Part shown: positions 35,951 through 44,783 of the stretch, in pieces
Position numbering within the stretch: the stretch's first letter is position 1
Layout of the letters: each line of letters starts with the position of its first letter
Assembly: GCF_020511115.1 (NCBI RefSeq)
Contig: NZ_JAJAVH010000007.1
Span: 62,001 to 126,000, forward strand
DNA length: 64,000 nt
DNA from: Luteimonas panaciterrae
Lineage (GTDB): Bacteria > Pseudomonadota > Gammaproteobacteria > Xanthomonadales > Xanthomonadaceae
Reading direction: 5' to 3'
Program-made: the position numbers and the translations under genes
Notes under the pieces: model-generated
Told to the model about the DNA's origin: nothing
The model's database searches: none
Seen by the model: only the letters and a program-made list of their open reading frames with translations

Positions 35951-36676
35951 CTACTCGTGTGCGGGCGGACGCGTGGCTTCGTATCTGGCCTTGGTCTCGA
36001 CATTCATGGGATAAAGACCTGGCAGCGGCACGCCCCGATCAACTTCCTGCATGATCCACGCCTCCATGCGCTCCTGCTCGGGGGCGAGTTCGACGACATC
36101 CGCGATCAATGCGCTCGGAATCACCACGGCGCCATCGTCATCCGCGACGATGAGATCATCCGGGAAGACCGCGACACCGCCACAGCCGATTGGTCTTTGC
36201 CAGTCCACGAAGGTAAGGCCGGCCACCGAGGGCGGCGCGGCCGCGCCGCGGCACCAAATGGGTAAGCCGGTCGCGAGGACACCCGCCACATCCCGCACCA
36301 CACCGTCGGCGATCAATGCAGCGACGCCGCGCTTGCGCATGCGGGCGCACAGGATGTCGCCGAAAATTCCGGCATCCGACACACCCATCGCATCGACAAC
36401 GGCGATGCATCCTTCCGGCATCTCCTCGATCGCGGCGCGAGTCGATGTTGGCGACGACCAGGATTCCGGCGTCGCCAAATCCTCTCGGGCAGGCACGAAA
36501 CGCAGAGTGAAGGCACGGCCAACAAGGCGTGCTTGACCGGAACGTATCGGGCGCGCTTGCCGCATCCAGACGTTGCGCAATCCTTTCTTGAGCAGGATCG
36601 TCGTGATCGTCGAGGTGGAAACCGAGCGGAGAATATCCGCCGCCCGTTCAAAGTTCGCTGGAATGGTCTGTTCCAT
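35951..36676 (-). CDS. RraA-like protein (HMG/CHA aldolase family)
   Basis: 241 aa. It shows the RraA fold features: IRSGQARLVGRAFTLRFVPA, GCIAVVDAMGVSDAGIFGDI, the RMRKRGVAALIADGVVRDVAG stretch that binds metal and substrate in the aldolases, and VAVFPDDLIVADDDGAVVIP. Class II aldolases of this family cleave 4-hydroxy-4-methyl-2-oxoglutarate or decarboxylate oxaloacetate. In this operon it most likely acts on the 2-oxo acid formed by the dehydratase. Confidence 0.82.
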   Translation of the reverse strand: MEQTIPANFERAADILRSVSTSTITTILLKKGLRNVWMRQARPIRSGQARLVGRAFTLRFVPAREDLATPESWSSPTSTRAAIEEMPEGCIAVVDAMGVSDAGIFGDILCARMRKRGVAALIADGVVRDVAGVLATGLPIWCRGAAAPPSVAGLTFVDWQRPIGCGGVAVFPDDLIVADDDGAVVIPSALIADVVELAPEQERMEAWIMQEVDRGVPLPGLYPMNVETKARYEATRPPAHE

Positions 36677-36703
36677 GAGAGGCCTCGCGATACCCTTCTG
36701 TTG

Positions 36704-37489
36704 TCAGATGCTGGGGATGAGCCCGCCATCCACGCGCACGAGCGAACCTGTCATGTACGAGGCCGGGGCGCTTGCAAGGAAGGCGACCACATCCGCGTAT
36801 TCCTCGGGCGTGCCGTAGCGGCCCGCCGGGATCGATGTGACGCTTTCAGCGGTGACGTTCTCGATGCTTTTCTTCTGTCGTCCCGCTTTTTGCTGATCCA
36901 GGAAGCGGGTGCGATCGGTGGCGATACGCCCGGGAAGGACGACATTCACCGTGACACCGTCCGCCGCGACCTCCCGCGCCAAGGTCTTCGACCATCCCAG
37001 CAGGGAAAGGCGCAATGCATTGGAGATCGCGAGGTTCTCGATCGGCGTGACGACGCCTGAAGATGCCGACGTGATCACCCGTCCCCAGCGGCGTTCCCGC
37101 ATTCCGGGCAGCACGTGGTCGGTGACGGCGATGATGGACATGACCATCGATTGGAACGACCTCTGCCAGAGGGCTGGATCCTGGCCCGCTGCCGGCGTCG
37201 GCGGCGGACCGCCCGTGTTGTTGACGAGAATGTCCACGGGACCGAGCGCAGAAGCGATCTGCTCGATCTTCGCCGTGATCAGGTCAAGGTTCGAAATATC
37301 CCAGCCGAGCGCTAGCGCCCGTCCACCGGCGGCTTCGATCTTGGCTTGCACGCCTGCCGCCGCGGCCAAGTCGAGATCGGCCAGGGCCACGACGGCACCT
37401 TCACGTGCCAACGTTCGCGCGATCGCGCTCCCTAAACCGCCGCCCGCTCCCAAAACCAATGCGGTCTTACCGTTCAGCCCCAGCTCCAT
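36704..37489 (-). CDS. SDR-family oxidoreductase with altered catalytic motif
   Basis: 261 aa. The Rossmann motif is [15 protein letters not shown], with VNNTGGPPP where NNAG is usual and [11 protein letters not shown] providing the catalytic Ser region. The expected YxxxK is replaced by an SNALR-type segment ([20 protein letters not shown]), so Tyr and Lys are both missing. This pattern occurs in a divergent FabG-like subgroup. First gene of the catabolic island, divergent from the LysR gene. Function uncertain; it may be a reductase with a modified mechanism. Confidence 0.8.
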   Translation of the reverse strand: MELGLNGKTALVLGAGGGLGSAIARTLAREGAVVALADLDLAAAAGVQAKIEAAGGRALALGWDISNLDLITAKIEQIASALGPVDILVNNTGGPPPTPAAGQDPALWQRSFQSMVMSIIAVTDHVLPGMRERRWGRVITSASSGVVTPIENLAISNALRLSLLGWSKTLAREVAADGVTVNVVLPGRIATDRTRFLDQQKAGRQKKSIENVTAESVTSIPAGRYGTPEEYADVVAFLASAPASYMTGSLVRVDGGLIPSI

Positions 37490-37591
37490 GATCTGCTCTG
37501 TTCGCGTATCTGTGTTGTTCCAAACGATACGCTGGGGTGTGAAGCGGAAGAATGTATTCTGCGCTGTATCAAACCGTAATTTTTTTGGGTT
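37490..37591. promoter_or_regulatory. Divergent promoter region of the catabolic island with LysR-type inverted repeat
   Basis: 102 bp between the SDR and LysR genes. It contains the interrupted inverted repeat GCGTATC (37504-37510), 15 bases, GATACGC (37526-37532), the right size and place for a LysR-type regulator that controls both directions. An AT-rich stretch with seven consecutive T bases lies just before the LysR ATG at 37592. Confidence 0.6.
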
Positions 37592-38440
37592 ATGGATACT
37601 CGCCTTCTCGACAGTCTCGTCGCCGTGATCGAAAAGGGGTCGCTGACAGAAGCGGCCCAACATCTGAATCTCACCCCGACGGCCATCGCTCAGCGCATTC
37701 AGGCGTTGGAAAAAGATATCGGAGCGCGATTGATCCAGCGTGCCGGACGAACGGTGCGTCCCACGCCCGCGGGCTCCGAACTCGCGGAACGATCGCGTGT
37801 CATCTTGCAAGACATCCGTGCGCTTCGATCCATCGTGACCGAAGGCGTCCCGGTGGGAGAACTGCGGCTCGGCGCCATCGCCACGGCGATGACCGGTCTT
37901 CTGCCGGCGCTGCTCACACGTTGTAACGCCGAGTTTCCGGGAATCGACGTCCACGTGACGCCGGGCACTTCTCGTGATCTGTATCCCCGCGTGCTCGAAG
38001 GCGACCTCGACGCGGCCTTCATCGTGCAGCCGGACTTCGCCCTGCCGAAGTCATGCGCCTGGCGCACGCTGCGCGTGGAGCCGATGATCGTGATCGCGCC
38101 AGCCACCGCGCCTCAGGACGAACCGCACCATCTTTTGAGCACGCAGCCCTTCATCCGATACGACCGATCGAACTGGGGCGGGCGCCTCGCCGATATCTAT
38201 CTGCGCCGCGCAGGCATCCAGCCTCGGGAACGGTTCGAACTCGACTCTCTCGATGCCATCGCCGTGATGGTGGACCAGGGGTTGGGCGTGTCACTGGTGC
38301 CGGACTGGGCGCCGCCATGGCCCACGGGACTTTCTCTTCGCAAACACGAACTTCCCGACACGGATCTTCGTAGAAGTCTCGGCGTGGTCTGGCTCCGCAC
38401 ATCACCTCGATCACGTCATGTCGCTGCATTTCTCGGCTGA
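37592..38440 (+). CDS. LysR-family transcriptional regulator
   Basis: 282 aa. The winged helix-turn-helix is residues 1-60 ([20 protein letters not shown] and [20 protein letters not shown]). The periplasmic-binding-like effector domain starts near residue 85 ([20 protein letters not shown]). It is transcribed away from the island and most likely activates it when the organic acid is present. No obvious defects. Confidence 0.92.
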   Translation: MDTRLLDSLVAVIEKGSLTEAAQHLNLTPTAIAQRIQALEKDIGARLIQRAGRTVRPTPAGSELAERSRVILQDIRALRSIVTEGVPVGELRLGAIATAMTGLLPALLTRCNAEFPGIDVHVTPGTSRDLYPRVLEGDLDAAFIVQPDFALPKSCAWRTLRVEPMIVIAPATAPQDEPHHLLSTQPFIRYDRSNWGGRLADIYLRRAGIQPRERFELDSLDAIAVMVDQGLGVSLVPDWAPPWPTGLSLRKHELPDTDLRRSLGVVWLRTSPRSRHVAAFLG

Positions 38441-38558
38441 GCCCGCTGACGCCCAGAGCCTGCGACCAAAGTCGTAGGCCCGAAATCCCCCTCATTGCGG
38501 CATTGCGCATTGACCTTGGCCCGTCCCCGCGCGACCCTGCGCCATCGCTCGGAGAACA
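38441..38558. other. Intergenic spacer before nested repeat
   Basis: 118 bp after the LysR stop. It contains a segment at about 38530-38552 that resembles 38713-38735 inside the adjacent nested repeat (both end ATCGCTCGG). No gene or clear promoter is visible. Confidence 0.4.
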
Positions 38559-38823
38559 GGGCCTATCGTCAGGTATGGAAGGGGTCGCGTTGCTTCTCAA
38601 AGGCCGTCAGGTGGTGTCGCGCGGCGCGGCGCCTTGCTACCTGCAAGGTCAAGCCGTGCGGCGCCGCACGGCGGCCTTTGAGAAGCAACCCGAAAGGCCG
38701 GGTCTGCGGACGCGCGATGCCGCGTCATCGCTCGGTCGTGGATCGACATCCACTCCTTCGCTCTTCCTTGCCTCGCACGTCCGCAGACCCGGCGCGACCC
38801 CTTCCATACCTGACGATAGGCCC
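38559..38823. repeat. 265-bp nested inverted-repeat element upstream of cstA
   Basis: Outer arms are 31 bp and perfectly complementary (38559-38589 with 38793-38823). Inside them stand two further hairpins. The left one has perfect 18-bp arms (38589-38606 with 38672-38689) and encloses an 18-bp palindrome at 38654-38671. The right one has perfect 16-bp arms (38697-38712 with 38778-38793). The whole would fold as a long stem with two side arms. The right outer arm stops 5 bp before the cstA ATG and includes the only ribosome-site-like GATAGG. It is either a mobile or intergenic repeat family or a regulatory RNA structure. Confidence 0.85.
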
Positions 38824-38828
38824 TACCA

Positions 38829-40901
38829 ATGAAGAACGGTTTCGGCAAGCTGACGTGGGCGGCGCTCGCCATCATCGGCGCCTTCTGTCTCGGCACGATC
38901 GCGCTGCGTCGCGGCGAACAGATCAACGCCTTGTGGATCGTGGTCGCGGCGATTTCGCTGTACCTGATCGCCTACCGCTACTACGCGCTGTTCATCGCCA
39001 ACAAGGTGTTGCAGCTCGATCCCACGCGCTCGACGCCAGCCGTGCTCAACAACGACGGCCTCGACTACGTACCGACCAACAAGCACGTTCTGTTCGGTCA
39101 CCACTTCGCCGCGATCGCCGGTGCGGGCCCGCTGGTCGGCCCGGTGCTGGCGGCGCAGATGGGCTACCTGCCCGGCCTGCTCTGGTTGATCGTCGGCGTG
39201 GTGTTCGCCGGCGCCGTGCAGGACTTCGTCGTGCTGGTGCTATCTTCGCGCCGCAACGGCCGTTCGCTGGGCGATCTGGTACGCGAGGAGATGGGCCAGA
39301 TTCCAGGCACCATCGCCCTGTTCGGCGCCTTCCTGATCATGATCATCATCCTCGCCGTACTGGCGATGGTGGTGGTGAAGGCGCTGGCGGTGAGCCCGTG
39401 GGGCATGTTCACCGTGGTGGCAACGATGCCGATCGCCATCCTGATGGGCGTGTACATGCGCTACATCCGTCCCGGCAAGATCGGCGAGATTTCGATCGTC
39501 GGCGTGGCCCTGCTGCTGTTCTCGATCTGGCTGGGCGGCAAGGTCGCCGCCGATCCGGTCTGGGGACCGGCTTTCACCTTCAGCGCCACGCAGATCACCT
39601 GGATCCTGATCGGCTACGGCTTCGTCGCCTCGGTGTTGCCGGTGTGGCTGCTGCTGGCGCCGCGCGACTATCTCTCCACCTTCCTCAAGATCGGCACGAT
39701 CATCGCGCTGGCGATCGGCATCTTCGTCGTGATGCCCGACCTGAAGATGCCTTCGCTGACGCAGTTCACCAACGGTGACGGCCCGGTGTGGAAAGGCGGC
39801 ATCTTCCCGTTCCTGTTCATCACCATTGCCTGCGGCGCGGTTTCCGGTTTCCACGCGCTGATTTCTTCCGGCACCACGCCGAAACTGTTGGCGAGTGAAG
39901 GCCATGCGCGCTACATCGGCTACGGCGGCATGCTGATGGAATCGTTCGTGGCGGTGATGGCGCTGGTGGCGGCATCGATCATCGAACCGGGCGTGTACTT
40001 CGCCATGAACAGCCCGCCGGCCGTGGTCGGTACCGACGTGCAGGCCGTCGCGGCCACCGTGTCGCAATGGGGTTTCACCATCACGCCCGACCAGCTGGAA
40101 GCCACGGCACGCGAGATCGGTGAGACCACCGTGCTCGCCCGCGCCGGTGGCGCGCCGACGCTGGCCGTCGGCATCGCGCAAATCCTGCACAGCGTGCTGC
40201 CCGGCGAAGGCATGATGGCGTTCTGGTACCACTTCGCGATCCTGTTCGAAGCATTGTTCATCCTCACCGCGGTGGACGCCGGCACGCGCGCCGGCCGCTT
40301 CATGCTGCAGGACCTGCTCGGCAACTTCATTCCGCCGCTGCGCCGCACCGAATCGTGGACCGCCAATCTCATCGCCACCGCGGGCTGCGTGGCGTTGTGG
40401 GGCTATCTGCTCTATCAGGGCGTGGTCGATCCGTTCGGCGGCATCCAGACGTTGTGGCCGCTGTTCGGCATCTCCAACCAGATGCTGGCGGGCATCGCGT
40501 TGATGCTCGGCACCGTGGCGCTGTTCAAGATGAAGCGCGACCGCTACGCCTGGGTGTGCGCGGTGCCCGCGGCATGGCTGGTGATCTGCACGAGCACCGC
40601 CGGGTTGATCAAGATCTTCGACAGCAATCCCGCGCAGGGCTTCCTGGCGCAGGCCGGCAAGTTCCAGAAGGCGATCGCCAGCGGCGAGATCGCCGCGCCC
40701 GCGAAGTCGGTGGAACAGATGCATCAGGTGGTCACGAACGCCTACGTCAACACCGGGCTGACCGCGCTGTTCCTGTTCGTGGTGTTCAGCGTGCTGATCT
40801 ATTCGGTGCTGAGCATCGTCAAGGCACGTCGCAATCCACAGCGCACTGACAAGGAAACGGCATACGTCGAACTCGATCCGCGGCAACTGGCGAACTTGTG
40901 A
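38829..40901 (+). CDS. cstA: CstA-type carbon starvation protein / pyruvate transporter
   Basis: 690 aa, the normal length, with about 16-18 hydrophobic segments. Landmarks are [50 protein letters not shown] and a [20 protein letters not shown] helix. CstA/BtsT proteins import pyruvate or peptides when carbon is scarce. The YbdD partner follows with a one-base overlap. No good ribosome site stands outside the repeat element that ends 5 bp upstream, so translation could depend on whether that structure is folded. Confidence 0.95.
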   Translation: MKNGFGKLTWAALAIIGAFCLGTIALRRGEQINALWIVVAAISLYLIAYRYYALFIANKVLQLDPTRSTPAVLNNDGLDYVPTNKHVLFGHHFAAIAGAGPLVGPVLAAQMGYLPGLLWLIVGVVFAGAVQDFVVLVLSSRRNGRSLGDLVREEMGQIPGTIALFGAFLIMIIILAVLAMVVVKALAVSPWGMFTVVATMPIAILMGVYMRYIRPGKIGEISIVGVALLLFSIWLGGKVAADPVWGPAFTFSATQITWILIGYGFVASVLPVWLLLAPRDYLSTFLKIGTIIALAIGIFVVMPDLKMPSLTQFTNGDGPVWKGGIFPFLFITIACGAVSGFHALISSGTTPKLLASEGHARYIGYGGMLMESFVAVMALVAASIIEPGVYFAMNSPPAVVGTDVQAVAATVSQWGFTITPDQLEATAREIGETTVLARAGGAPTLAVGIAQILHSVLPGEGMMAFWYHFAILFEALFILTAVDAGTRAGRFMLQDLLGNFIPPLRRTESWTANLIATAGCVALWGYLLYQGVVDPFGGIQTLWPLFGISNQMLAGIALMLGTVALFKMKRDRYAWVCAVPAAWLVICTSTAGLIKIFDSNPAQGFLAQAGKFQKAIASGEIAAPAKSVEQMHQVVTNAYVNTGLTALFLFVVFSVLIYSVLSIVKARRNPQRTDKETAYVELDPRQLANL

Positions 40902-41125
40902 TGGGCACTGCACTCGTCACGCTCGACCACTACCAGGCGCACAAACGCGTCTGGCGACGACTGGTGCAGACCGCGCGACTGTGCTGCGGCGTGCCGGACT
41001 ACGACAACTATGTCCGGCACATGCTGGAGAAGCATCCTGATCGCGAGGTGATGGATTACCCCACTTTCTTCCGCGAGCGGCAGGAAGCGCGGTATGGCGG
41101 CGGAAAAGGCTTTCGCTGCTGCTAG
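40901..41125 (+). CDS. ybdD: YbdD/YjiX family small protein
   Basis: 74 aa, typical length. It contains [20 protein letters not shown] and the terminal tract [17 protein letters not shown], both diagnostic for the family that accompanies CstA and is needed with it for transport. The ATG overlaps the cstA stop (TGATG), so the two are translationally coupled. Confidence 0.93.
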   Translation: MGTALVTLDHYQAHKRVWRRLVQTARLCCGVPDYDNYVRHMLEKHPDREVMDYPTFFRERQEARYGGGKGFRCC

Positions 41126-41131
41126 TTTCGT

Positions 41132-41153
41132 GGAGCGGGACACATCCCGCTCC
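41132..41153. terminator. Hairpin after cstA-ybdD
   Basis: Perfect 9-bp stem GGAGCGGGA / TCCCGCTCC with a 4-base loop, 7 bp after the ybdD stop, with complementary flanks (TTTC / GAAA). No T-run. It probably terminates the cstA operon and perhaps also the convergent DUF819 gene that ends about 100 bp further on. Confidence 0.6.
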
Positions 41154-41254
41154 GTGAAATGATTCGCGCATCACGGGCGCTCAACGCTTCCTGATCACGC
41201 ACTCTTCCGACGGATGGCAGACCATGCCCCGAGAACCGTCGCCGCGCGGCAGGC

Positions 41255-42508
41255 CTATCCGGCGCCTGCCATGGCGCGCAAAGTGATCCCTACGATATAG
41301 GCCAGCACCGTCCCGGTCGCATAACCCAATGCACCGAGCAAGGCGCCTACCGGCGCGAGCGAGGGATGAAACACCGACGCCACCACCGGCGCCGAGGCTG
41401 GTCCGCCAATATTGCTTTGCGAACCGAGCGCGAAATAGAAGAACGGCACGCGCAGCAGTCGGCCGACCAGATACAGCAGCGCGATATGCACCAGGATCCA
41501 GATCAGGCCCAGCGCGAACAACCAGGGCTTGTCGGCCAGCGCCCGGATGTCCATCTGCATGCCGATGCAGGCGATCAGGAAATACAGGAACAGCGTGCCG
41601 ATCTTGGACGCACCGGCGCCGTCGAATTCGCGCAAGCGGGTGAAACTCAGACCCAGGCCGATGAACGTGGACAGCACCACGACCCACACGAAGGGTTCGT
41701 GCAAGCTCACCGTTTTCGCCCACGATACGTTGGCCAGGAACCAGCCGGCGATGGGCGTGGCGATCGCGTGCGAGAGCCCGACCGCACCCAACGCGATGCC
41801 GACGATGATCATCAGGTCCGACAGGCTGGCGATGCGCTGGTGCTGCTTCTGATAGCTGATCAAGCGCTGCTTCAGATCCTCGATCGCGCGCGTATCCGCG
41901 CCGCTGCGCGCATCGATCGCCTGCGCGCGGTTAGCAAGGAAGATCAACACCGTCATCCACACATAACCGACGCCGACGTCGATCACCACGAACTGGCCGA
42001 ACGTGGTTTCGTCGACGTTGAACACTTCCTTCATCGCGACCATATTGGCGCCGCCGCCGATCCAGCTACCCGCCAGCGCCGCCATGCCACCCCACGTATC
42101 ACCGGCCACGGTGTCCGGATGCACCAGGCCCATGATCCAGAATGCGGCGAAGGCGCCCAGCATCACGCTGATCGATGCCGTCGCGTACATGACCAGTAGT
42201 TTCGGGCCAAGCCGGAGCACGCCCTTCAGGTCGATGGTCAGCGTCAACAGCACCAATGCCGCGGGCAGCAGCACGCGACTGGCGACCGGGTTGTAGAGCT
42301 TGCTGGCATTGCCATCGATCAAGCCGACGCTGTTGTAGATGCCCGGAATGAAGTAGCACAGCAGCAAGGCCGGCACGTAGGTGTAGAAGCGCCTCCAGAA
42401 GCCCGATTCACGCGATTCGGTCCAGAACACCAGTCCCAGCGTTCCGGCGATCAGGCCGAGCACGACGATGTCGTTGGTGATCAGGGCAGTGCCGGCGGGT
42501 TCGCTCAT
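41255..42508 (-). CDS. DUF819 family membrane protein
   Basis: 417 aa with about 11-12 hydrophobic segments. Family landmarks include MAALAGSWIGGGANMVAMKE and GSQSNIGGPASAPVVASVFH, in the two inverted halves. A charged cytoplasmic loop (about residues 195-225, GADTRAIEDLKQRLISYQKQ) separates the halves. The family is predicted to transport but no substrate is established. It follows the S9 peptidase gene on the same strand, with a perfect hairpin between them. Confidence 0.85.
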   Translation of the reverse strand: MSEPAGTALITNDIVVLGLIAGTLGLVFWTESRESGFWRRFYTYVPALLLCYFIPGIYNSVGLIDGNASKLYNPVASRVLLPAALVLLTLTIDLKGVLRLGPKLLVMYATASISVMLGAFAAFWIMGLVHPDTVAGDTWGGMAALAGSWIGGGANMVAMKEVFNVDETTFGQFVVIDVGVGYVWMTVLIFLANRAQAIDARSGADTRAIEDLKQRLISYQKQHQRIASLSDLMIIVGIALGAVGLSHAIATPIAGWFLANVSWAKTVSLHEPFVWVVVLSTFIGLGLSFTRLREFDGAGASKIGTLFLYFLIACIGMQMDIRALADKPWLFALGLIWILVHIALLYLVGRLLRVPFFYFALGSQSNIGGPASAPVVASVFHPSLAPVGALLGALGYATGTVLAYIVGITLRAMAGAG

Positions 42509-42583
42509 CGTTCTCCCAAAACGGTTTCGGACGCGACTCGGGGTTCTGGCCGAAGGCCGTTACCGATGGACCCGCGCCTCATT

Positions 42584-42610
42584 GCCGGGTAGCGATTGTC
42601 GCTACCCGGC
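42584..42610 (-). terminator. Hairpin after S9 peptidase gene
   Basis: Perfect 12-bp stem GCCGGGTAGCGA / TCGCTACCCGGC with a 3-base loop, 6 bp downstream of the peptidase stop. No T-run. Likely transcription end or RNA-stability element of the peptidase message. Confidence 0.6.
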
Positions 42611-42616
42611 CACGGG

Positions 42617-44713
42617 TCACTGGCCGATGTGCTGCTTCAACCAAGCATTGACCGTGTCGTGCCAGAGAATGCTGTTCTGCGACTTCAACACCCAATGGTT
42701 CTCGTCGGGGAAGTACAGGAACTTAGACTCGATGCCCTTGCGCTGCAGCGCCGTGAACGCGCCGATGCCCTGCTCCACCGGAATGCGGAAGTCTTGCTGG
42801 CCGTGGATGACCAGCATCGGCACGCGCCAATCCTTGACGTGGTTGACCGGATTGAACTTCTCGTAAGCCTCGGACTTGTCGTATGGCGTGCCGCCCTGCT
42901 CCCACTCGGTGAACCACAATTCCTCGGTGGAATAGCCCATCATGCGTTGATCGAACACGCCGTCATGGTTGACCAGGCACTTCCACGGTGAGTTCCCGCT
43001 CTTATCGAACCAGTTGCCGGCGATCCAGTTGACCATGAAACCGCCGTAGCTGGCGCCGAGCGCGCAAGCCTTGTCACCGTCGAGGAAATCGTATTTTTCC
43101 TGCGCGGCCTTCCAACCTTTCTGCAGATCTTCCAGCGGGCGATCGCCCCAGTGTTCGCTGATTGCGTCGGTGAATTTCTGTCCGTAGCCGGTCGAACCGT
43201 GGAAGTCGATCATCACCACGGCATAGCCTTGTCCGGCATACGTCTGCGGATTCCAGCGATAGCTCCAGCCGTTGCCGAAGCTACCCTGCGGACCGCCGTG
43301 GATCAGGAACGCCACCGGATACTTCTTGCCGGCGGTGTAGTTCCAGGGCTTCACGACATAGCCATAGACGGTGTCACCGTCCCAGCCCTTGAAGTTGAAC
43401 TGTTCGAAGTCGCCGAAGCGAACGTCCGGAAGCTGCTCCGCGGCGCTGGGAGTGATCTCGCGCATGGCGTTATCACTCCCATCCTCGAGTCCCACCGCAA
43501 CAAGAATCCGATTGCCGCTCTTCAACGAATTATTGGCGACGGCGAGCGTCTTGCCGGCGATCACAAATTCGGCGACCGACTCACCACCCACCATCTGCGA
43601 AACACTGCCATCCTCTATCGTGACTTCGAACAGCGGGTGATTCCCCAGTTCCTGCGCGGTGGTGTAAATCTCCTTGCCGTCCTCAGACAAGGTGATGCCG
43701 TCGGCGGAGCGATCCCACTCCGGCGCGATCTCGCGCGTGGTGCCGCTGGCCAGATCCATCGCCATCAATGCGAAGCGATCGGCCTCGAAGCCGGGACGCT
43801 TCATGGCGCGGTAATACAGCGTCTTGCCATCGGCGGAGAATGCCGGGCCGGTGTCCCAGGCGGGGTTGGACGCGGTGAGGTTCTTCGCCGTGCCGGTGCC
43901 GTCCGCGCTCACCAGATACAGATCGAAATTGGTCGACCACGGCTCGGTGCGATCGGCCTTGCGCGCGCTCAGCACCAGCGACTTGCCGTCCGGCGCCCAG
44001 GCATATTCGCTGCTGTCGCCGAACGGCTTCGACGGAACGTCGCCGGAGACGTCGGCGCCGGTCAGTGTCGCGACCGCGGCGGCCTTGGCCTTCGCGCCCG
44101 GAAGCGCGGCGACGAAGACGCGGTTGAGACGGCCGTCGTTCCAGGCATCCCAGTGACGGATGAACATGCGGTCGAAGATCTTGCCGCTGGCCTTTGCTTT
44201 TTCGGCGGCGTCAGCTTTGTCCTTCGTGCACTTGAAGTCGGCCTTGCAGTCAGCGAACGCACCGGCGCTGAAGGCCACGCGCGTGCCATCCGGCGACAGC
44301 TTGTAGCTCTCGACGTCGGCGGCGAAAGAAGTGAGCTGACGCGGCGTTCCGCCCGCGACCGGAATTGCATACAGCTGCGAGGAACCCGACTTCGCGCTCA
44401 GGAAGTACACGGTGGCGCCATCCGGCGAGAACGACGGCGAATTGACGTTCCAGCCTTCCGGTGTCAGCCGCTTCGGCGGCGCCGCGTCGCGCGCGAACAA
44501 GTCTTCGATCCACAGCGACGTCGAGCGTTTTGCGAGCGCCTCGTCGATGACTGCCTTGGCGAACACCAACTTGCGTCCATCCGGCGACAGCGTCGGCGAG
44601 GAATAGCGATCGAGCTTGACCAGATCGCGTACTTCGAAGCCGCGTTCGGCGAACGCCGAGACGGGCAATGCGAGCAGAAGCGCGGCGGACAGGACGGCGT
44701 GTTGAAGCTTCAT
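42617..44713 (-). CDS. Exported S9-family peptidase (acylaminoacyl/dipeptidyl-peptidase type)
   Basis: 698 aa. A signal peptide (MKLQHAVLSAALLLALPVSA) precedes a beta-propeller with repeated SPDG motifs (YSSPTLSPDGRKLVFAK, SPSFSPDGATVYF). The alpha/beta-hydrolase domain has the catalytic triad S555 (GASYGGFM), D641 (HGQQDF) and H673 (DENHW). It should release small peptides from oligopeptides in the periplasm. ATG 44713 follows AAGGA at 5 bp. It lies downstream of an OPT oligopeptide transporter on the same strand. Confidence 0.92.
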   Translation of the reverse strand: MKLQHAVLSAALLLALPVSAFAERGFEVRDLVKLDRYSSPTLSPDGRKLVFAKAVIDEALAKRSTSLWIEDLFARDAAPPKRLTPEGWNVNSPSFSPDGATVYFLSAKSGSSQLYAIPVAGGTPRQLTSFAADVESYKLSPDGTRVAFSAGAFADCKADFKCTKDKADAAEKAKASGKIFDRMFIRHWDAWNDGRLNRVFVAALPGAKAKAAAVATLTGADVSGDVPSKPFGDSSEYAWAPDGKSLVLSARKADRTEPWSTNFDLYLVSADGTGTAKNLTASNPAWDTGPAFSADGKTLYYRAMKRPGFEADRFALMAMDLASGTTREIAPEWDRSADGITLSEDGKEIYTTAQELGNHPLFEVTIEDGSVSQMVGGESVAEFVIAGKTLAVANNSLKSGNRILVAVGLEDGSDNAMREITPSAAEQLPDVRFGDFEQFNFKGWDGDTVYGYVVKPWNYTAGKKYPVAFLIHGGPQGSFGNGWSYRWNPQTYAGQGYAVVMIDFHGSTGYGQKFTDAISEHWGDRPLEDLQKGWKAAQEKYDFLDGDKACALGASYGGFMVNWIAGNWFDKSGNSPWKCLVNHDGVFDQRMMGYSTEELWFTEWEQGGTPYDKSEAYEKFNPVNHVKDWRVPMLVIHGQQDFRIPVEQGIGAFTALQRKGIESKFLYFPDENHWVLKSQNSILWHDTVNAWLKQHIGQ

Positions 44714-44739
44714 GGAAATCCTTAATCGGAAAGTCGATC

Positions 44740-44771
44740 GCCATCGCGCCACTGGATCGCGGCGCGATGGC
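44740..44771 (-). terminator. Hairpin between OPT transporter and S9 peptidase genes
   Basis: Perfect 11-bp stem GCCATCGCGCC / GGCGCGATGGC with a 10-base loop, 12 bp after the OPT stop. On the minus strand it is followed by a short T-run (GATCGACTTT). Probable terminator or attenuator between the two genes. Confidence 0.55.
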
Positions 44772-44783
44772 ACTTCAGGAGCA

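Noticed and set aside
38503-38832. Open frames of about 109 codons on both strands across the nested repeat
   Set aside because: They arise from the symmetry of the inverted repeat and their translations mirror each other; no independent coding evidence.
39240-40913. 557-codon open frame antisense to cstA
   Set aside because: Mirror of a strongly conserved membrane protein; His/Gln/Asp-rich low-complexity translation.
41181-41723. 180-codon minus-strand frame inside the DUF819 gene
   Set aside because: Alternate frame of a membrane protein; Arg/Gly-rich translation.
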